Assembly: GCA_963838385.1 (NCBI GenBank)
Contig: CAWIRE010000006.1
Span: forward strand, 310,001-374,000
Direction of reading: 5' to 3'
Length of the DNA stretch: 64,000 nucleotides
Origin: DAHUYF01 sp963838385
GTDB lineage: Bacteria; Pseudomonadota; Alphaproteobacteria; ATCC43930; CGMCC-115725
Shown here in pieces: positions 60,125-64,000 of this stretch (position 1 is its first letter; every line of letters begins with the position of its first letter). Made by a program: the position numbers and the translations under genes. The notes below the pieces were generated by a model. The model saw nothing but the letters and a program-made list of their open reading frames with translations, was not told the DNA's origin and did not search any database.

Positions 60125-61627
60125 CTAACCGCGGGCGAATCTCACCGCTTCCTCGGCGGCGCGGAAGAGGGCGCGGGATTTGTCGAGGATCTCCTGGTGC
60201 TCGGCGGCGGGGTCGCTGTCGGCGACGACGCCGCAGCCGGCCTGCACCACCATCTCGCCGTCCTTGACCACCGCGGTGCGCAGCACGATGCAGGTGTCCA
60301 TGCTGCCGTCGCCGGCGAAATAGCCCACCGCGCCGCCATAGAGGTTGCGCCGCTCGGTCTCGAGCTCGTCGATGAGCTCCATGGCGCGCACCTTGGGCGC
60401 GCCCGACAGCGTGCCGGCGGGAAACCCGGCGATGAGCGCGTCCATGGCGTCGTGGCGCGGGTCGATCTGGCCTTCGACATGGCTGCAGATGTGCATGACA
60501 TGGCTGTAGCGCTCGATCACCATCTGCTCGGTGACGCGCACCGTGCCGATCTTGGCGACGCGGCCGACATCGTTGCGCGCGAGGTCGAGCAGCATCAGAT
60601 GCTCGGCGCGCTCCTTGGGATCGGCGAGCAGCTCCTCGGCCAGCGCCGCGTCCTCGGCGGCGGTGGCGCCGCGGCGCCGCGTGCCGGCGAGCGGACGGAT
60701 GGTGACCTTGCCGTCGCGCAGCCGCACCAGCACTTCCGGGCTCGAGCCCACCACGGAAAAGCTGCCGTAATCGAGGAAGAACAGGAAGGGCGAGGGGTTG
60801 AGCCGGCGCAGCGCGCGATAGAGCGCGAAAGGCGGCAGGCGGAAGGGCACGCGCAGCCGCATCGACGGCACCACCTGGAAGATCTCGCCGGCGCGGATGT
60901 ATTCCTTCGCCCGCTCGATCATGTCCAGGCAGTCTACACGGGACATGTTCGCCTGCGGCGGCGGCAGCTCCTGCACCGCCTCGGCCGCCTCGCGGCGATG
61001 CGGCAGCGAGCGCTCGAAATCGGCCAGCACGTCGGCGAGCCGCTCGCGCGCGCGATCATAGGCGGCGGCGGCCGGCAGGTCCGGATCGGGCCAGGCCGGC
61101 GTCACCGCGGTGACCCGGTCGGCAATGGTGTCGAAGATGCAGATGATGGTGGGGCGGAGGAAGAGCGCGTCGGGGATGCCGAGCCGGTCCGGGTTGCGGT
61201 CCGGGAGCCGCTCCATCAGCGACACCATGTTGTAGCCGATATAGCCGAAGAGGCCCGAGGCCATCGGCGGCAGCGACGCCGGCGTCTCGACGCGGCACTC
61301 GGCGATGAGCGCGCGCAGGCTGGCGATGGGGTTGCCCTCGGCCGGGCCGAAGGCGTCGGGATCGAAGCGCGCCTGGCGGTTGATCTCGGCGCGGCCGCCG
61401 ACGCAGCGCCAGATCAGGTCGGGCTTCATCCCGATGAAGGAATAGCGCCCGCGCGCGGCGCCGCCCTCGACGGATTCGAAGAGAAAGCTGTTGGGCCGGC
61501 CATCCGCCAGCTTGAGCATGGCCGAGACCGGCGTCTCGAGATCGGAGACCAGCGAGGTCGAGACCAGCACCGGCTTGCCCGCCTCGTAGCGCGCGCGGAA
61601 CTCGTCGAAGCCAGGCGAGACCTGCAT
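60125..61627 (-). CDS. trpE: anthranilate synthase component I
   Basis: A 500-residue chorismate-using enzyme giving anthranilate with TrpG-supplied ammonia. The tryptophan feedback site is kept (NSFLFESVEGGAARGRYSFIG), as are the chorismate-binding motifs VVGSSPEVLVRL, RPLAGTRRRG, LMLLDLARNDVGRVA and FPAGTLSGAPKVRAMELIDELE. It is a separate TrpE, not the TrpE-TrpG fusion found in Rhizobiales. It lies on the same strand as trpGDC but 3.2 kb upstream, separated by three unrelated genes; its own upstream region is a large palindrome. Confidence 0.97.
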   Translation of the reverse strand: MQVSPGFDEFRARYEAGKPVLVSTSLVSDLETPVSAMLKLADGRPNSFLFESVEGGAARGRYSFIGMKPDLIWRCVGGRAEINRQARFDPDAFGPAEGNPIASLRALIAECRVETPASLPPMASGLFGYIGYNMVSLMERLPDRNPDRLGIPDALFLRPTIICIFDTIADRVTAVTPAWPDPDLPAAAAYDRARERLADVLADFERSLPHRREAAEAVQELPPPQANMSRVDCLDMIERAKEYIRAGEIFQVVPSMRLRVPFRLPPFALYRALRRLNPSPFLFFLDYGSFSVVGSSPEVLVRLRDGKVTIRPLAGTRRRGATAAEDAALAEELLADPKERAEHLMLLDLARNDVGRVAKIGTVRVTEQMVIERYSHVMHICSHVEGQIDPRHDAMDALIAGFPAGTLSGAPKVRAMELIDELETERRNLYGGAVGYFAGDGSMDTCIVLRTAVVKDGEMVVQAGCGVVADSDPAAEHQEILDKSRALFRAAEEAVRFARG

Positions 61628-61654
61628 GGGGTCGGCTGCTCCTCAGCGCACGCC

Positions 61655-61834
61655 AGCCCCTCCCCCCTTGAGGGGGAGGGTGCCCGAGGCCGCAGGCCTC
61701 GGGTGGGTGGGGGGTAAGCACGCAGTGCGCCGGGGAGAATGAGCGGCGCGGGCGTGTCGATGCGGCGGTGGCGGCATGCGCCGAGCCTGTGGGCACCCCC
61801 CACCCTGACCCTCCCCCTCAAGGGGGGAGGGGCT
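61655..61834. repeat. 180-bp palindromic element between ppiD and trpE
   Basis: A perfect 26-bp inverted pair (61655-61680 and 61809-61834, beginning AGCCCCTCCCCCCTTGAGGG) encloses a CCCGAGGCC-gca-GGCCTCGGG hairpin (61684-61704) and looser complementary stretches. The arms match the outer arms of the palindrome upstream of trpG at 56996-57189. It occupies the trpE promoter region; no trp leader peptide was found in it. Confidence 0.8.
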
Positions 61835-61865
61835 ATGAGATTTGGGGGGCTGCATCGGAGCTCGG

Positions 61866-63749
61866 CTAGAACGCGCGCGAGACGGCGGCGCTGTCGATGC
61901 TGACGGAGTAGCGCGCGCGCAGCGCCTTGTCGAATTGCTGCAGCATGTCTTCGCGCATGCCGGGGAGGACCAGGCGCTCGGAGAACTGCGCCACCTGGGC
62001 CGCGTCCTTGGCGGGATCGGCCGGCATCACCTCAGTCACCTGCGCCACGTCGTAGCCGTCGCCGGCGGGGGCGAAGACGGCGGCGCCGGGCTTGGCGCCG
62101 AAGATGTTGGCCACCAGATTGGCCGGCACCTGGTCATCGCCGCCGGCGCGGGTGAGCGGCTTGCTGGCGAAGACCGGGAGCTTGCGCTCGGCGGCGATGT
62201 CGGCGAGCTTCTTGCCGGCCTTCACCTGGTCGGCGATCTCCTTGGCGAGCTGGGCGAGCGCGGCGTTGCGCTTCTCCTGCTGCCAGAGCGTCACCACCTC
62301 GGGCTTGACCTCGGCGAGCGGCTTCACCGTGGCCGGCGTCACCTTATCGACCTGCAGCAGGTAATAGCCGTTCTCGCCGAGATCGTTGAGCTGGCTCATC
62401 TGGCCCGGCGCGGTGTCGAAGGCGGTCTTGAGGATGTCGGTGCCCGTGGCCGGCAGCTCGACCGGCTTGCCGTCGGCGCCGCGGCCATTGGCGTCGACAT
62501 CGGCGATCTTGCTCGCCTTGAGCCCGAAGCGCTGCGTCACCTCGGCGAAGCTGGCGCCGCCGGCCATCGCATCCTCGACCTTGTCGCGGATCTTCTCGAT
62601 CTGGTCGCCGGCCATGTCGCGGGCGACCTCCTTGGCGAGCCTGTCCTTGACCGCCTCGAAGGGTTGCGTCTCTTCCGGCTTCACCTCGACCAGCTTCAGG
62701 ATGTGCCAGCCGAGCGCGTCCTGGACCGGCGGGGTGACCTCGCCCTGCTTCAGCGCGAAGGCCGGGCCGGCGAGCGGCGCCGGCAGATCGTCCTTCTTGA
62801 AGAAGCCGATATCGAGCGTGTCCGGCGTCGCGCCGGCGACGTCCTTGGCCACGGTGGCGAAATCCTTGCCCTGGGCGAGCTCCGCGGCGGCGGCCTTGGC
62901 CTTGGCCTCGTCGGGCAGCAGGATCTGCTCGAAATGGCGCTGCTCGGGAGTGTGGAACTCGGCGGCGCGGTTCTGATACTCGTCGTGCAGCTTCTCGTCC
63001 GGCACCTTGATGTCGGCCGCGACCGCGTCGACCGAGAGCGTGGCGAGGCTGAAGCTGCGCCGCTCGGGCACGCGGAACTCTTCCTTGTGCTTGTCGTAGA
63101 CCGATTGCATCTCGGTATCGCTCGGCGTGCCGGGATCGGGGACGGCGCTCGCCGGCAGCGTCATCACCTCGGCGGTGCGCTTCTCGGCGCGGCTGCGGTA
63201 GATGGTGTCGAGCAGCTCGGCCGGCGGCGCCACGCCGGCGACCAGCGCCTCGTCGAGCTGTTGGCGGACGATGTCGCCGCGGATCGCCGCCTTGAACTGC
63301 TGCGAGCTCATATGCTGCGCGGCCACGAACTGCTCGTAGATCTGCGGGTCGAACACGCCCTGGTCGTTCTGGAAGGCGCGGTTGGAGCGGATGAGATCGT
63401 CGAGCGCATCCTGGCTGACGGAGAGGTGGAGGCGGTCGATCTCGAGATCGACGAGATTGCGGTCGATGAGCCGCTGCAGCGCGCTGTCGACGATGCCGAG
63501 CTGCTTCAGCTGCTCGTTGTCGAGATTGGCGCCGCGCAGCGCCTGGCGCCAGCGCTCGGCATCCTGGCGCACCGCCTGGTTCAGCTCCTGGATGTCGATC
63601 TTGCGGTCGCCGACGGTGGCGACGACGGTGTCGCTGCCGCGGTTGCGGAAGATGTCGCCGATGCCCCAGACCCCGAAGGTGAGGATGAGCACGCCGAACA
63701 GGATCTTGACGACCAGGGACGAAGCTTTGGAGCGGATCGCTTGCAGCAT
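61866..63749 (-). CDS. ppiD: peptidyl-prolyl cis-trans isomerase PpiD / SurA-type foldase
   Basis: A 627-residue periplasmic foldase anchored by one N-terminal helix (about residues 13-33, VVKILFGVLILTFGVWGIG). A SurA-like chaperone region (about 35-240) follows, then a parvulin-type isomerase domain (about 255-360: EQRHFEQILLPDEAKAKAAAAEL, DIGFFKKDDLP, DALGWHILKLVEV) and a C-terminal region with a second, degenerate repeat. It helps outer-membrane proteins emerging from Sec. It is divergent from tpiA, as in many alphaproteobacteria. Confidence 0.93.
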   Translation of the reverse strand: MLQAIRSKASSLVVKILFGVLILTFGVWGIGDIFRNRGSDTVVATVGDRKIDIQELNQAVRQDAERWRQALRGANLDNEQLKQLGIVDSALQRLIDRNLVDLEIDRLHLSVSQDALDDLIRSNRAFQNDQGVFDPQIYEQFVAAQHMSSQQFKAAIRGDIVRQQLDEALVAGVAPPAELLDTIYRSRAEKRTAEVMTLPASAVPDPGTPSDTEMQSVYDKHKEEFRVPERRSFSLATLSVDAVAADIKVPDEKLHDEYQNRAAEFHTPEQRHFEQILLPDEAKAKAAAAELAQGKDFATVAKDVAGATPDTLDIGFFKKDDLPAPLAGPAFALKQGEVTPPVQDALGWHILKLVEVKPEETQPFEAVKDRLAKEVARDMAGDQIEKIRDKVEDAMAGGASFAEVTQRFGLKASKIADVDANGRGADGKPVELPATGTDILKTAFDTAPGQMSQLNDLGENGYYLLQVDKVTPATVKPLAEVKPEVVTLWQQEKRNAALAQLAKEIADQVKAGKKLADIAAERKLPVFASKPLTRAGGDDQVPANLVANIFGAKPGAAVFAPAGDGYDVAQVTEVMPADPAKDAAQVAQFSERLVLPGMREDMLQQFDKALRARYSVSIDSAAVSRAF

Positions 63750-63884
63750 GGCTTACGGGGACTGTGAGGCGGCGCCGGACGATGAAGGGCGCGGCAATGC
63801 GACGGATGATAGAGGTCCCGCCATCCGCCTCGCAAGGGTGCGCGGCTTATGCTAGGAGGGCAGGGCGATGGGGCAGGGCAGGCG

Positions 63885-64000
63885 ATGCGCAAGCTGATCG
63901 CGGGCAACTGGAAGATGAATGGGCTCAAGGCGGACGGGCTGGCGCTGGCGCGCGCCCTGGTCGACCGCGCCCGGTCGCGGCCGCTCGCCTGCGACCTCCT
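63885..64000 (+). CDS. tpiA: triosephosphate isomerase, N-terminal part
   Basis: The gene is cut by the window end; 38 codons are readable. MRKLIAGNWKMNGLKADGLAL contains the substrate-phosphate-binding GNWKMNG with the catalytic-site Asn and Lys, so the identity is clear despite the short length. The ATG follows GGGCAGG. It is divergent from ppiD, with 135 bases between, where both promoters should lie. The enzyme interconverts dihydroxyacetone phosphate and glyceraldehyde 3-phosphate. Confidence 0.93.
   Translation, partial: MRKLIAGNWKMNGLKADGLALARALVDRARSRPLACDL

Noticed and set aside
61628..61865. A trp leader peptide with attenuator before trpE
   Set aside because: No short frame with tandem Trp codons is seen on the trpE strand; the hairpins belong to a dispersed palindrome.

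Overview
The window is a GC-rich chromosomal segment of an alphaproteobacterium. It most likely belongs to the Rhodospirillales or a neighbouring order; the genus cannot be decided from sequence reading. The evidence is the typically alphaproteobacterial gene order, an LpxI-type lipid A pathway, a short prolyl-tRNA synthetase without an editing insertion, and a LexA operator of the alphaproteobacterial form GTTC-N7-GTTC. No rRNA, tRNA or CRISPR array was seen. Gene starts were set by homology and overlap, so they often differ from the longest possible reading frame.

Left part (1-18.7 kb): the end of the NADH dehydrogenase operon (nuoJ' to nuoN) runs with 4-bp overlaps into birA, coaX and ribonuclease J, followed by methylmalonyl-CoA epimerase, a DUF1467 membrane protein and DNA-3-methyladenine glycosylase I. 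A gap that may encode a leftward structured RNA and a secreted proline-rich protein precede proS, the lipoprotein exporter genes lolC/E and lolD, a reverse-strand YciI-like gene, dnaE and a cupin gene.

Middle (18.8-40.6 kb): a PilZ membrane protein, then rpsB-tsf-pyrH-frr-uppS-cdsA-rseP-bamA-skp-lpxD-fabZ-lpxA-lpxI-lpxB, the translation and outer-membrane/lipid A supercluster. dxr, which usually sits between cdsA and rseP, is missing from its place. A 271-bp palindromic element sits exactly on the uppS/cdsA junction, and its two terminal repeats hold the uppS stop codon and the cdsA start codon. Between lpxB and the reverse-strand gltA-gltX lies an inserted metabolic block: glyoxalase, enoyl-CoA hydratase, a 4,5-dihydroxyphthalate decarboxylase-like protein, a 4-oxalomesaconate hydratase-like amidohydrolase and an HpcH/HpaI aldolase. 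This suggests protocatechuate 4,5-cleavage chemistry.

Right part (40.6-64 kb): the conserved order gltX-comEC-lexA-moeA-moaC-trpC-trpD-trpG-trpE-ppiD-tpiA is still readable but is interrupted four times: by an orphan solute-binding protein plus a CHASE3/PAS sensor kinase enclosed in a perfect 22-bp inverted repeat; by two convergent single-domain response regulators, a small secreted protein, a complete IS4-family insertion sequence and a TauD-like dioxygenase; by an aldo/keto reductase broken by a 5' frameshift, a CueR regulator and a polysaccharide deacetylase-like protein between trpG and trpE; and by several families of dispersed palindromic repeats. The interruptions and the repeats lie together, which suggests repeat-associated rearrangement of an old syntenic backbone.
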